Origin: Lachnotalea sp. AF33-28
GTDB taxonomy: Bacteria; Bacillota; Clostridia; Lachnospirales; Lachnospiraceae
Assembly: GCF_003477885.1 (NCBI RefSeq)
Contig: NZ_QUEE01000015.1
Span: 76,232-140,231 of the forward strand
Reading direction: 5' to 3'
DNA length: 64,000 bases
The position numbers were made by a program, and so were the translations under genes. Shown here piece after piece: positions 1 to 7,450 of this stretch (positions within the stretch are counted from its first letter, which is position 1; every line of letters begins with the position of its first letter). The notes under the pieces are model-generated. The model saw only the letters and a list, made by a program, of their open reading frames with translations, ran no database searches and was not told the DNA's origin.

Positions 1-974
1 TCAAACTGCTGGATAACCAGTATCATCAGCAGATAGATCACCATCTTCACCGGTGAAATCATGACCAGTATGATCGCTCCGGGCACGGCTCCGATATACG
101 GTCCGAAATACGGGATCATGTTGGTGATGCCCACAATTACGCTGATGATCAGCGCATAGGGCAGCTTTAAGATATTCATCACTACAAAGCAGAGGATGCC
201 GATGATCAGCGAATCCAGTGACTTTCCGGAAATAAAGCTGCTTAGGATATCCCCGCACTCCCTGGTGCTCTTGCATATCAGCGCGGCGCTGTCCCTCTGG
301 AACAGTGCATAGATCAGCTTTTTGAAGTTCGCCGAAATGATTTTCTTATCAATCAGAAGATAGCAGGAAACCATGAGCGCGATCAGCGCGTTTACGATCA
401 TCTTCACCAACGAGATCGACGTGTTAAACACTACCGGCATAATATTGGTCAGGGCGGCTTTTACGCTGTCATAAGAAAAAATAGTCTGCCCCAGATTATC
501 CACTTCCTTATTAATCTGCGCGAAATCCAGCTCCGGAAACCGTTCCTCCAGATCCATGATCAGCTGCAGAAGCTTCTCATACCATCCCGGTATCATCACC
601 GCAAGATCCCCCAGGCTTTTAAACACCTGCGGCAGGATAAAGAGAAACGCCACCACCACCAGACCGACTCCCAGAATATACGATATCAGGATGGACAGTC
701 CGTTTCTGACCCGGGCTGATTTGACCTTACACACTTTCTCAAAAAAATTCTTATTCAGAGTTTTCACCAGGGGATTCAGCACAAATGCAATAAATGCCCC
801 CGCCATAAAAGGAGACAGCACGGAAATAATCCCGCGTAAGGTAGCGGAAGTCTGCTCCCACATAAAAATGGCCCGCACAATAAGTGCGGATACCAAAACC
901 ACTCCAATGGCATAAACGCTGATTGTAAAATACTTTTTATTCGATTCAAATTTGTTATTTTGCATAGAATTCAT
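1..974 (-). CDS. AI-2E family transporter (PerM/YhhT-like permease), partial at window edge
   Basis: About 324 codons are visible; the C-terminus lies beyond base 1. Read from ATG at 974, the protein has hydrophobic segments separated by a cytoplasmic-like stretch, and ends in the window with the conserved segment NMIPYFGPYIGAVPG. That motif, together with the upstream LSPFMAGAFIAFVLNPLV segment, is typical of the AI-2E family of polytopic membrane proteins, whose substrates are mostly unproven. The start at 974 is preferred because GAGGAGGG lies about nine bases upstream; a second in-frame ATG at 965 has worse spacing. The gene is transcribed away from the tRNA promoter. Family assignment is firm; the transported substrate is unknown. 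Confidence 0.88.
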   Translation of the reverse strand, partial: MNSMQNNKFESNKKYFTISVYAIGVVLVSALIVRAIFMWEQTSATLRGIISVLSPFMAGAFIAFVLNPLVKTLNKNFFEKVCKVKSARVRNGLSILISYILGVGLVVVAFLFILPQVFKSLGDLAVMIPGWYEKLLQLIMDLEERFPELDFAQINKEVDNLGQTIFSYDSVKAALTNIMPVVFNTSISLVKMIVNALIALMVSCYLLIDKKIISANFKKLIYALFQRDSAALICKSTRECGDILSSFISGKSLDSLIIGILCFVVMNILKLPYALIISVIVGITNMIPYFGPYIGAVPGAIILVMISPVKMVIYLLMILVIQQF

Positions 975-1047
975 GTCTCACAGCCCTCCTCATTTGATTA
1001 TAGTCGCTGAAAGAGCAGGAAGCAATAAAATTTTTCTAAAAAAACAC

Positions 1048-1076
1048 TTGCAATTATAAAATCAATGCGCTATAAT
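1048..1076 (+). promoter_or_regulatory. sigma-A promoter of tRNA-Lys
   Basis: TTGCAA at 1048-1053 and TATAAT at 1071-1076 are separated by 17 bases and lie about 43 bases upstream of the tRNA. This is a near-consensus vegetative promoter with no other plus-strand gene to serve. Confidence 0.75.
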
Positions 1077-1118
1077 AGTCTTCGTCTTACGGACAAGCTA
1101 TTACAGAAGATAAGAGAT

Positions 1119-1191
1119 GCGCTTTTAGCTCAGTTGGTAGAGCACCTGACTCTTAATCAGGGTGTCCAGGGTTCGAGCCCCTGAAGGCGCA
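1119..1191 (+). tRNA. tRNA-Lys (CTT anticodon)
   Basis: A 73-base cloverleaf can be folded by hand: acceptor GCGCTTT pairs with AAGGCGC, the D-arm is AGCTCAGTTGGTAGAGC, the anticodon stem CCTGA/TCAGG encloses loop CTCTTAA with anticodon CTT, and the T-arm contains GGTTCGAGCCC. CCA is not encoded (the sequence continues ACTTAAAG). It stands alone rather than in a tRNA cluster. Confidence 0.96.
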
Positions 1192-1254
1192 CTTAAAGCA
1201 CTGATTTTGCAGACATATGAGCTGCGGGGTCGGTGTTTTTTTCTGGCCGGACAC

Positions 1255-1286
1255 AAATAAGGGATCGCAAACGCGATCCCTTATTT
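1255..1286. terminator. bidirectional terminator between tRNA-Lys and glpQ-like gene
   Basis: A perfect 14-bp hairpin, AAATAAGGGATCGC with its complement around an AAAC loop, has T-rich sequence on both sides. It lies between the end of the tRNA and the stop codon of the converging phosphodiesterase gene and can serve both. Confidence 0.8.
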
Positions 1287-1334
1287 ATTTGTTCAATAGG
1301 ATCGATATCCAAAAGCAGCTCCCGGCATCTGTTC

Positions 1335-2060
1335 TTACAGCTGCGCTTTTTTCTCAGCCAGCACATCCGGGTAATTGGTAATAATTCCGTTGATATCCAG
1401 CGCCAGCAGCCGGTCCATCTGATCCTCTTCATTCACGGTCCACAGGTTCGCGCCGATTCCTGACGCCTTACAGCTTAAGATCAGGGAGTCGGGCGTATAG
1501 TGCACCTCAGAATGCATATAATCCACGCCGCAGTCGCGGATAAAAGCCTCAGCATTGCCAATCGGCCTCTCGCATAAAAAGCCCATCTTTATATGAGGGG
1601 CAAACTGCTTGCAGAGCACAATGGAAGCGGGGTTGAAGGAGGATATGATAATGCGGTCCTCCAGGCCGTATTCTTCTGCCATTCCGCAGACCATCTTTTC
1701 CATACCGGAATAATAGTAAAGCCCGTTTTTCAGCTCGATGTTGGTTATGAGCCCGGTATCCTTTACCCACTCAAAGTATTCCCGCAGAAGCGGCAGCCTC
1801 TGCTTTTCAAATTTTCCTTTAAATTCGCCGCAGGCGTCCAGTTTTATAAGCTCCTCATATGTGAAATCCTTTACAAACCCGCTGCCGTCGGTGGTGCGGT
1901 CCAGCCGTTCGTCATGAAGAATCACCAGCTGTCCGTCTCCCGTCAGCTGTACATCCAGTTCAATGCCGTCGGCTCCCGCTTCCAGAGCTTTTTCAAACGC
2001 CAGCATCGTGTTTTCCGGATACCTGCCGGAGAAACCTCTGTGAGCAATATTCAGTGTCAT
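1335..2060 (-). CDS. glycerophosphodiester phosphodiesterase
   Basis: 241 residues of the GDPD (GlpQ/UgpQ) family, a cytoplasmic TIM-barrel enzyme that hydrolyses glycerophosphodiesters to glycerol-3-phosphate and an alcohol. The signature is intact: HRG at residues 7-9, PENT at 15-18, the metal ligands E34 and D36 in IELDV, and catalytic H49 in LHDE. Near the C-terminus NLWTVNEE is the usual strand-8 motif. There is no signal peptide, so it is likely the intracellular UgpQ type. The start ATG at 2060 follows AGAAGGGATG. The leader contains a two-hairpin repeat (2079-2124) and an extended -10 promoter. It is monocistronic. Confidence 0.93.
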   Translation of the reverse strand: MTLNIAHRGFSGRYPENTMLAFEKALEAGADGIELDVQLTGDGQLVILHDERLDRTTDGSGFVKDFTYEELIKLDACGEFKGKFEKQRLPLLREYFEWVKDTGLITNIELKNGLYYYSGMEKMVCGMAEEYGLEDRIIISSFNPASIVLCKQFAPHIKMGFLCERPIGNAEAFIRDCGVDYMHSEVHYTPDSLILSCKASGIGANLWTVNEEDQMDRLLALDINGIITNYPDVLAEKKAQL

Positions 2061-2078
2061 AGCGCATCCCTTCTTTCT

Positions 2079-2124
2079 ATGCCATCAGCCGGAGGTTGAT
2101 GGCATGTGCACACCTTTAGTGTGC
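2079..2124 (-). repeat. two-hairpin 5'-leader repeat, copy A1
   Basis: On the plus strand ATGCCATCAGCC and GGTTGATGGCAT pair around GGA, followed by GCACAC-CTTTA-GTGTGC. It lies between the promoter and the ribosome binding site of the phosphodiesterase gene. Related copies sit at 18854, 36580, 37547, 37604, 45013 and 61275, all in the same orientation relative to the downstream gene. Confidence 0.75.
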
Positions 2125-2139
2125 TTCCTCTTACCAGAC

Positions 2140-2169
2140 AGTATATCATTTTTTCTCCTTTACTGTACA
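2140..2169 (-). promoter_or_regulatory. promoter of glycerophosphodiester phosphodiesterase gene
   Basis: Reading the minus strand, TATACT at 2145-2140 is preceded by TGA (extended -10), with TGTACA at 2169-2164 as a weak -35 and an 18-base spacer. Transcription would begin just before repeat A1. Confidence 0.55.
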
Positions 2170-2253
2170 GAATAATATGATAATATAGAAGCAAACTATA
2201 TTGTTGGGGCATATGATACATCAGAACCCTCCGCGAAAGGATTTCTGAATAAT

Positions 2254-2754
2254 ATGATGAACTGGAATAACAATATTAACCCTGTGGAATATCTCTCCAT
2301 AACCGGTGTTGTGCTGGCGGTTTATCCCCATACCGAAAACTGCTGCTATCAGGTGATCGAAATCAGCACCCCTGAAGCCGGCATCGCCAATCTGATCGCC
2401 GGGCCGGATACCTACTTTGTCCGTCAGGCAAGAATCATTCCCGGTATGCAGATCATCGGCTTTTATGACGGCAATGCGCCGATGCCCCTGATCTATCCGC
2501 CGCAGTACAATGCCCTTGTGATCGGCGAGGCGACTTCCTGGCAGAACATCAAAGTGGACTTTTTCGACAGAAATCTGGTCAGTTCCGACAGGACCTTACG
2601 GCTGAATATTTCGGACAGCACAGATATCATAACCAAAACCGGACAGGATTTTCTATGCGGCGTCAGCGACCACACGCTGATCGTACTGTACGGCGCTGCT
2701 ACCAGAAGCATCCCGGCACAGACAACTCCGGATCAAATCATTGTACTGTGCTGA
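2254..2754 (+). CDS. conserved hypothetical protein
   Basis: 166 residues starting at one of two tandem ATGs (2254 or 2257), about ten bases after GAAAGGAT. It is a soluble, beta-rich-looking protein with no signal peptide or membrane segment. Distinct features are the segment YFVRQARIIPGMQIIGFYD, the proline-rich APMPLIYPPQY and the closing RSIPAQTTPDQIIVLC. I recall similar short proteins in Clostridia but cannot name a function. Base composition matches the neighbours. It is followed by a hairpin repeat and then a co-directional phospholipase-like gene. It is a real gene by codon pattern and ribosome site; its role is unknown. Confidence 0.72.
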   Translation: MMNWNNNINPVEYLSITGVVLAVYPHTENCCYQVIEISTPEAGIANLIAGPDTYFVRQARIIPGMQIIGFYDGNAPMPLIYPPQYNALVIGEATSWQNIKVDFFDRNLVSSDRTLRLNISDSTDIITKTGQDFLCGVSDHTLIVLYGAATRSIPAQTTPDQIIVLC

Positions 2755-2766
2755 CAGCGGAATAAA

Positions 2767-2852
2767 GAGAATCCCGTAAGCGGGATTCTCCGCCTGCGGC
2801 GGGCCGCCCCGGAGGCATAATATCTTCCCGCTGCGGCTGATCTGCCGCAGCG
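2767..2852. repeat. multi-hairpin intergenic repeat, copy B1 (partial)
   Basis: GAGAATCCCG-TAAG-CGGGATTCTC (2767-2790) is a perfect 10-bp hairpin, followed by CCGCC-TGC-GGCGG (2790-2802) and CGCTGCGGC-TGATCT-GCCGCAGCG (to about 2852). The first two hairpins are shared nearly base for base with the copy at 3928. There is no clear U-tract, so it is not a canonical terminator. Confidence 0.7.
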
Positions 2853-2882
2853 CCGGCAAAAGACAAAGGAGGCTTGCGATTT

Positions 2883-3857
2883 ATGCCAGGATTCGTTACA
2901 CACTACTTTTTCGGCTTAAGCTGTTACCGTCATATACCGTCAGAGGAGCTGAAGCACGCCATAAGAAGCAACCGCACCGCTTATCTTCTGGGCCTGCAGG
3001 GCCCCGACATCTTCTTTTATCATCTGCCTCTGCTCAGGCACCATAACCATAAAAATATTGGTTCTTACCTGCATGGGCACAGAACCCGCGAGTTTTTTTC
3101 AAGCGCCATCGGGCAGATAGGCAGCTACCATACGCTGGAAGAACGTGAAACCGCGCTGGCCTATCTATGCGGTTTCCTGTGCCATTACGCGCTGGACTCC
3201 CGCTGTCATCCCTATGTATATGCGCGCGCAGGCTACCGTGCAGGAAGCGGGGAGAACGCCAGCATTGCCGGACATGCCGATCTGGAAATGGTGATCGATG
3301 CCAAAATCCTGGATCATTATAAGCATATACCGCTGTCCCGCTTCAACGTTAAAAAAACGTTTCAGTTCGCTCCGCGGGAGCTTCTGACCGTAACCACTTT
3401 TTTAAGCCGCAGCCTATACGATACGCTCAAAGACCTTTTTGGCAAAAGCCGGTATTTCGTCACGCCCGCATTCATCCGCTATATCCTGACCGAATCGCGC
3501 CTGATCATAGCCCTGCTGACGGATCCCAAGGCCAAACGCAAGCGGCTTGTAAGAGGCGTGGAACGCTTTGTGCTTCCCTATCCGCTGCTTTCTTCCAAAT
3601 TTATCACAGATGTGGAAATTCCTATCAGGGACCCGCTCAATCTGTCTCACACAGCCTGGAGCAATCCTTGGGATACCGGCCAGGTTTCCTGCGCTTCGTT
3701 TACCGATGAGTACAGAAAGGCCATGCTGTTTGTGCATAAGCTTTTTACGGCCATTCCTTATGCACATATCCTTAACCGGACGCTGACGGAGAAAGAAAAG
3801 GAGCAGTTTTTAGATCTGGTCGGAAATCTCTCCTATCACAGCGGGCTTTCTGTGTAA
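2883..3857 (+). CDS. zinc-dependent phospholipase C family protein
   Basis: 324 residues from ATG at 2883. That start has AAAGGAGG ten bases upstream, whereas the upstream in-frame TTG at 2874 sits directly on the Shine-Dalgarno and is rejected. The N-terminus PGFVTHYFFG, the LGLQGPDIFFYH motif, the histidine-rich HGHRTREFF, and the block GFLCHYALDSRCHPYVY with GHADLEMVID match the zinc-dependent phospholipase C / S1-P1 nuclease-like fold (PF00882), in which His and Asp residues bind zinc. No signal peptide is seen, unlike secreted clostridial alpha-toxins, so a cytoplasmic hydrolase is more likely. Substrate unknown. It is followed by repeat B2. Confidence 0.82.
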   Translation: MPGFVTHYFFGLSCYRHIPSEELKHAIRSNRTAYLLGLQGPDIFFYHLPLLRHHNHKNIGSYLHGHRTREFFSSAIGQIGSYHTLEERETALAYLCGFLCHYALDSRCHPYVYARAGYRAGSGENASIAGHADLEMVIDAKILDHYKHIPLSRFNVKKTFQFAPRELLTVTTFLSRSLYDTLKDLFGKSRYFVTPAFIRYILTESRLIIALLTDPKAKRKRLVRGVERFVLPYPLLSSKFITDVEIPIRDPLNLSHTAWSNPWDTGQVSCASFTDEYRKAMLFVHKLFTAIPYAHILNRTLTEKEKEQFLDLVGNLSYHSGLSV

Positions 3858-3927
3858 TATTTTTTGATATACTGACATTCTTTCATATACTGACCATTTT
3901 CATCTACCGACCATGAGGCTATAAATA

Positions 3928-4058
3928 AGAATCCCGCTCGCGGGATTCTCCGCCTGCGGCGGGTCGCTTCAGCGACATCATTCCATTCCGCCGCAGTGCG
4001 TTCCTGCCCGGAGGGCTTTTTTATTACATAGGAGAGTTCAGGGAACTTTCCTATGTAA
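3928..4058. repeat. multi-hairpin intergenic repeat, copy B2 (full length)
   Basis: Five hairpins follow one another: GAATCCCG-CTCG-CGGGATTC, GCC-TGC-GGC, GTCGCT-TC-AGCGAC (3963-3976), GCCC-GGA-GGGC with a following T6 run, and TTACATAGGAGAGTTC-AGG-GAACTTTCCTATGTAA (4024-4058, one G-T pair). It lies between two converging genes. The copy at 60275-60389 is the same sequence inverted, lacking only the first hairpin arm. The GCCCGGAGGGC-T6 part could terminate plus-strand transcription. Confidence 0.82.
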
Positions 4059-4100
4059 AAACGGAGTCAAAGCAGCTCCATTATTTCACAGCCCCACGGT

Positions 4101-5144
4101 TCATTCAATGCCTATATATCCCTTCAAAAGTCTAAGTGTCTGCAGCAGCCCTTTCTCATGCGTCCGCTCCATGCTGTGCGAAGCGTGTACACCCTGTCCG
4201 ATCAGCGCCCCTCTTATATTGTTGCCTGCGCTTAACGCGGCCGATACATCAGAACCATAATGCGGGAATATATCCACCGCATAACCGATTTCCTTTTCCT
4301 TCGCAATTTCAATCAGACGTCCGGTCATCTCATAGTCATAAGGGCCGGATGAATCCATCGCGCAGATGGATACCCTGTATTCATCGCCTGAAAGGTCCTC
4401 TCCCAGCGCCCCCATATCCACCGCAAGGAATTCGGTGATCTCCTGGGGGATATAGCTTGCCCCATGTCCGATTTCCTCATAATTGCTTATAAGGATGCGC
4501 AGACACTGTTCCGGCCGATTTCCTGAATCCGCGACTGCTTTAAGAAGTCCCATGAGCACGGCCACGGATGCCTTGTCATCCAGATGCCTGGACTTTATGA
4601 AGCCGCTTTGCGTATGTACGAAGCAGGGGTCCAGGCTGATAAAATCTCCCGGAGCAATGCCCAGCGCTTCTGTTTCTTCCTTGCTCTTTACCTCTTCATC
4701 TATGCGCACCGCCATATTGGAAGCTTTGCGCTCCAGTTTCCTGGCATCGTCATAGGTGTGGACGGAAGGCTGAACGGTCAGTATGGTGCCGGTATAAACT
4801 CTGCCGCAGCGGGTATGTATCTTGCAGTAGCTTCCCTCCACGGTTTCCATCATATAACCTCCGATGGGCTCCATCCTAAGGCTGCCGTCGCTGTTTATCG
4901 AACGCACCATTGCTCCGAGGGTGTCCACATGGGCGGACAGCCCCAGCACCTCTTCCGTTTTTCCCTGCACCGAGACAATCACCCCGCCCTTGCGGTTGCG
5001 CGCCGTCTCAAATCCCATTCTGCGAGCTTCCGACTCCACAAATCCCAGCACCTCTGCGGTATAGCCGGACGGGCTGGGTGTGTTCACCAGCTTCTCCAGC
5101 ACATCCACCACATATTTCAGTTCTTCTGTCAGTTCTTCTGCCAT
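4101..5144 (-). CDS. M42 family metallopeptidase (aminopeptidase)
   Basis: 347 residues from ATG at 5144, which has GAGGGG seven to eight bases upstream; an upstream in-frame ATG at 5159 overlapping the apbE stop has no good ribosome site. The family is a cytosolic, dodecamer-forming di-metal aminopeptidase (YsdC/FrvX type). Visible metal and catalytic motifs are SAHVDTLG, RHLDDKAS, NYEEIGHG and the C-terminal VHASHSMERTH. The N-terminal LVNTPSPSGY is the usual opening. It is directly downstream of apbE and probably co-transcribed. Peptide specificity cannot be read from the sequence. Convergent with the phospholipase-like gene across repeat B2. Confidence 0.92.
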   Translation of the reverse strand: MAEELTEELKYVVDVLEKLVNTPSPSGYTAEVLGFVESEARRMGFETARNRKGGVIVSVQGKTEEVLGLSAHVDTLGAMVRSINSDGSLRMEPIGGYMMETVEGSYCKIHTRCGRVYTGTILTVQPSVHTYDDARKLERKASNMAVRIDEEVKSKEETEALGIAPGDFISLDPCFVHTQSGFIKSRHLDDKASVAVLMGLLKAVADSGNRPEQCLRILISNYEEIGHGASYIPQEITEFLAVDMGALGEDLSGDEYRVSICAMDSSGPYDYEMTGRLIEIAKEKEIGYAVDIFPHYGSDVSAALSAGNNIRGALIGQGVHASHSMERTHEKGLLQTLRLLKGYIGIE

Positions 5145-5155
5145 TTCTTTTCCCC

Positions 5156-6163
5156 TCATTTCCCGCTGTTAGGCGTTTCTGTTATTTTTATCCGGCCTTT
5201 AAGTCCCTCCGTATAATGCAGCTCATAGTCCTTTGTAATGAATATACCCCCGTACACACCGTCCAGATTTTCAAGCAGTTCCATGCCCTTTTCCATTCCC
5301 AGGGCAAAGCAGGCGGTGGACAGCGCGTCCCCGTCCGTAGAATCCTTTGTGAATACCGTAACAGCTACCAGCCCGTTATCAAAGGGCATGCCGGTTTTAG
5401 GATCCAATATATGATGATACTGTTTATTATCCACAGTGATATATCTCTCATATATGCCCGAGGATACGACGGACAGATCTGTAATTTCGGCTACCGCAGT
5501 GATCTCTTGATACCCCGCGTACGGCTTCTGTATCCCAATCTGAAATGGCTTGCCGTCAGGCCTGCTGCCCACGCAGAGCACATTGCCCCCCAGATTGATC
5601 ACCGCGCTCTTCACCCCGTTTGCCAGCAGATACTCTTTGAGCCGGTCCGCAATATAGCCTTTGGCGATCGCACCCAGCTCAATTCCCATCCCCGCCTGAT
5701 CAAATGTCACGCGGCATCCGTCCACATGAACACCCCGGTAATCCACCAGGGGTAGGGCTTTCTCCAGATCCTCCCTGTCCGGGAGGCTCGGTGTTTCCGC
5801 AGTGAAATCCCATAGCCTGGACACCGGTTCAATAGCGATGTCAAATGCTCCCTCCGATAAATCGCCGTAATAAAGCCCCCGGCGTATCAGCCCTGCAGTT
5901 TCCTCCGATACCAAATCCGTTTCACCGCTGTTGAGGCGGGAGATCTCGCTCGTATCAACGGTCCTGCTAAGCAGCTGCTCGTAACGGTCACATACCTCCA
6001 TGCAGCCGTCCAGAAGCGATTCATCCTGTGAATCATATATGGTGACCTGAACTACCGTGTTGAGTTTCAACGCTGTTTTCCGTATAGGTTCGCCGCTTTT
6101 ACCGCAGCCGGCCGAGGTCAGTGATAACAGCATGAGAACTGATACGAGTAAAAGTTTTTTCAT
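5156..6163 (-). CDS. apbE: FAD:protein FMN transferase, lipoprotein
   Basis: 335 residues from ATG at 6163, six bases after CGGAG; the preceding in-frame TTG is not needed. Residues 1-20 are a signal peptide ending in lipobox LTSAGC, so the mature protein is anchored outside the membrane. ApbE links FMN through a phosphoester to Thr of Rnf/Nqr subunits and other flavoproteins. Family motifs GAIAKGYIADRL, INLGGNVLCVG and the C-terminal KDSTDGDALSTACFALG are present, the last containing the Mg-binding Asp/Thr region. Its start overlaps the stop of a 53-residue ORF as TGATG, suggesting coupling. No rnf genes are in the window. Confidence 0.93.
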   Translation of the reverse strand: MKKLLLVSVLMLLSLTSAGCGKSGEPIRKTALKLNTVVQVTIYDSQDESLLDGCMEVCDRYEQLLSRTVDTSEISRLNSGETDLVSEETAGLIRRGLYYGDLSEGAFDIAIEPVSRLWDFTAETPSLPDREDLEKALPLVDYRGVHVDGCRVTFDQAGMGIELGAIAKGYIADRLKEYLLANGVKSAVINLGGNVLCVGSRPDGKPFQIGIQKPYAGYQEITAVAEITDLSVVSSGIYERYITVDNKQYHHILDPKTGMPFDNGLVAVTVFTKDSTDGDALSTACFALGMEKGMELLENLDGVYGGIFITKDYELHYTEGLKGRIKITETPNSGK

Positions 6164-6324
6164 CAATGTCTCCGTTTCGTATTGAATCCTTTCATGTTTG
6201 TCCCTCTTTCCGTTCGATCCTCTCTATTGTAGAAAAATCGTTTCTGCCTGTCAATACATTGGGTAACAGGAAGTCTGGAAATTTCCGCACCGATGGTCTT
6301 AGTATTTCGCGCTGAACTCATCAT
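6163..6324 (-). CDS. small ORF translationally coupled to apbE
   Basis: 53 residues from ATG at 6324 (or the adjacent ATG at 6321), with a very strong AAAGGAGGG five to six bases upstream. The product is basic and cysteine-poor, with no membrane segment or signal, and ends RRH before a TGA that overlaps the apbE ATG as TGATG. A second internal ribosome site (GAAAGAGGG) precedes an in-frame ATG ten codons before the stop. I do not recognise the protein. It could be a genuine small protein or a leader peptide controlling apbE. Coding status rests only on the ribosome site and overlap. Confidence 0.4.
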   Translation of the reverse strand: MMSSARNTKTIGAEISRLPVTQCIDRQKRFFYNREDRTERGTNMKGFNTKRRH

Positions 6325-6476
6325 ATTCCCTCCTTTCGTCATTTTATACATAATATACAATGCAATTTGTGTATTATTTTTTATTATTGTGAATTAAAAG
6401 TCAATCTCATCGGCAATATTGTTGGCAAACCTGTTTTTCTTTCGTTAAAATGCCCAATGATTATTGTGCATTTTGG

Positions 6477-6485
6477 TGGTATAAT
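6477..6485 (+). promoter_or_regulatory. extended -10 promoter of APH-like kinase gene
   Basis: TGG-TATAAT at 6477-6485 forms an extended -10 element with no good -35. Transcription would start about 100 bases before the kinase ATG. The divergent side carries the apbE leader. Confidence 0.5.
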
Positions 6486-6592
6486 TCAGTCATAGTAATC
6501 GAAAACATATAAAACCTGTGAGAGCGCACGAAACCGCAGTTCACAGGATGAAACGGATGCCGCCATGTGCAGGCACAGAAATGGAGAATATC

Positions 6593-7339
6593 ATGGGAGA
6601 AAGAAAATTAATATCAGCAGGACAGCACGAAGTATACAAAGTTGACGACACCGCAGTCAAGGTATTCGCGAAAGATTTCCCAAAAGCCGAAGTTTTAAAC
6701 GAAGCGCTCAACACAGCCAGAGTGGAGGACCTGGGACTTCATATTCCCAGAATCCTGGCAGTTTCGGTAGTGGAAGACGGGCGCTGGGCCATCACCAAGG
6801 AGTTTGTAAACGGCAAAACGCTGCACCAGCTGATGCAGGAAAATCCGGATAAAATTGATGAGTATCTGGATAAAATGGTGGACCTTCATCTGGAAGTGCA
6901 TTCCAAGAGATGCCCTCTGCTCAACAAATTAAAAGAAAAAATGGTGCGCCAGATCCAGAGCCTGGATTCCATCAACGAAATCACCAGATATGATCTGCTG
7001 ACCCGTCTGGACGGCATGCCGAAGCATAACAAGCTGTGCCATGGAGACTTCAGCCCCCACAATATCATAGTGGACGGGGATGACTGGTATATCATCGACT
7101 GGGTACACGCAACTCAGGGCAACGCCAGCGCCGATGTGGCGAGAACTTACCTGCTGCTGGCCCTGGAAGACCTGGATATGGCATACAAATATCTGAATCT
7201 GTTCTGTGAAAAGACCAATACCCCCAAGGGATATGTACAGGGATGGCTCCCGCTGGTTGCCGCGGCTCAGATGACCAAGAACCGTCCTGAGGAAAGAGAA
7301 TTACTGCAGACATGGATCAATGTCTGCGACTACGAATAA
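6593..7339 (+). CDS. aminoglycoside phosphotransferase-like kinase (APH/ChoK fold)
   Basis: 248 residues from ATG at 6593, with GGAGAA six bases upstream; earlier in-frame ATGs lack ribosome sites. The protein kinase-like fold is shown by the N-lobe AVKVF lysine, the catalytic loop LCHGDFSPHNIIV (Asp base and Asn), and the metal-binding DWYIIDW. This is the layout of APH, choline and fructosamine-type small-molecule kinases. It is short for the family and lacks resistance-gene context, so housekeeping small-molecule phosphorylation is more likely than antibiotic resistance. Substrate unknown. It converges on the KDG kinase gene across a long perfect palindrome. Confidence 0.85.
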   Translation: MGERKLISAGQHEVYKVDDTAVKVFAKDFPKAEVLNEALNTARVEDLGLHIPRILAVSVVEDGRWAITKEFVNGKTLHQLMQENPDKIDEYLDKMVDLHLEVHSKRCPLLNKLKEKMVRQIQSLDSINEITRYDLLTRLDGMPKHNKLCHGDFSPHNIIVDGDDWYIIDWVHATQGNASADVARTYLLLALEDLDMAYKYLNLFCEKTNTPKGYVQGWLPLVAAAQMTKNRPEERELLQTWINVCDYE

Positions 7340-7359
7340 AGAGAATCCCGTCCGCAAAT

Positions 7360-7420
7360 AAGCTCACAGGGGGCCAATAGGAAATTACGGAGGAATTTCC
7401 TATTGGCCCCCTGTGAGCTT
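7360..7420. repeat. 27-bp perfect palindrome between convergent genes
   Basis: The arms 7360-7386 and 7394-7420 are perfectly complementary over 27 bases (AAGCTCACAGGGGGCCAATA... and its reverse complement), around the seven-base loop ACGGAGG. Just upstream at 7341 is GAGAATCCCGTCCGC, half of the first hairpin of the B repeat family. There is only a weak T stretch after the stem. It may be a bidirectional terminator or transcript-end stabiliser for both converging genes. Confidence 0.8.
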
Positions 7421-7450
7421 TCACTCTGCTGCTCTGTCTGTCTCATCTTT

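Noticed and set aside
6593..7339. APH-fold kinase as an aminoglycoside resistance gene
   Set aside because: Only the generic kinase motifs match; there is no mobile context and the sequence does not follow known resistance enzymes.
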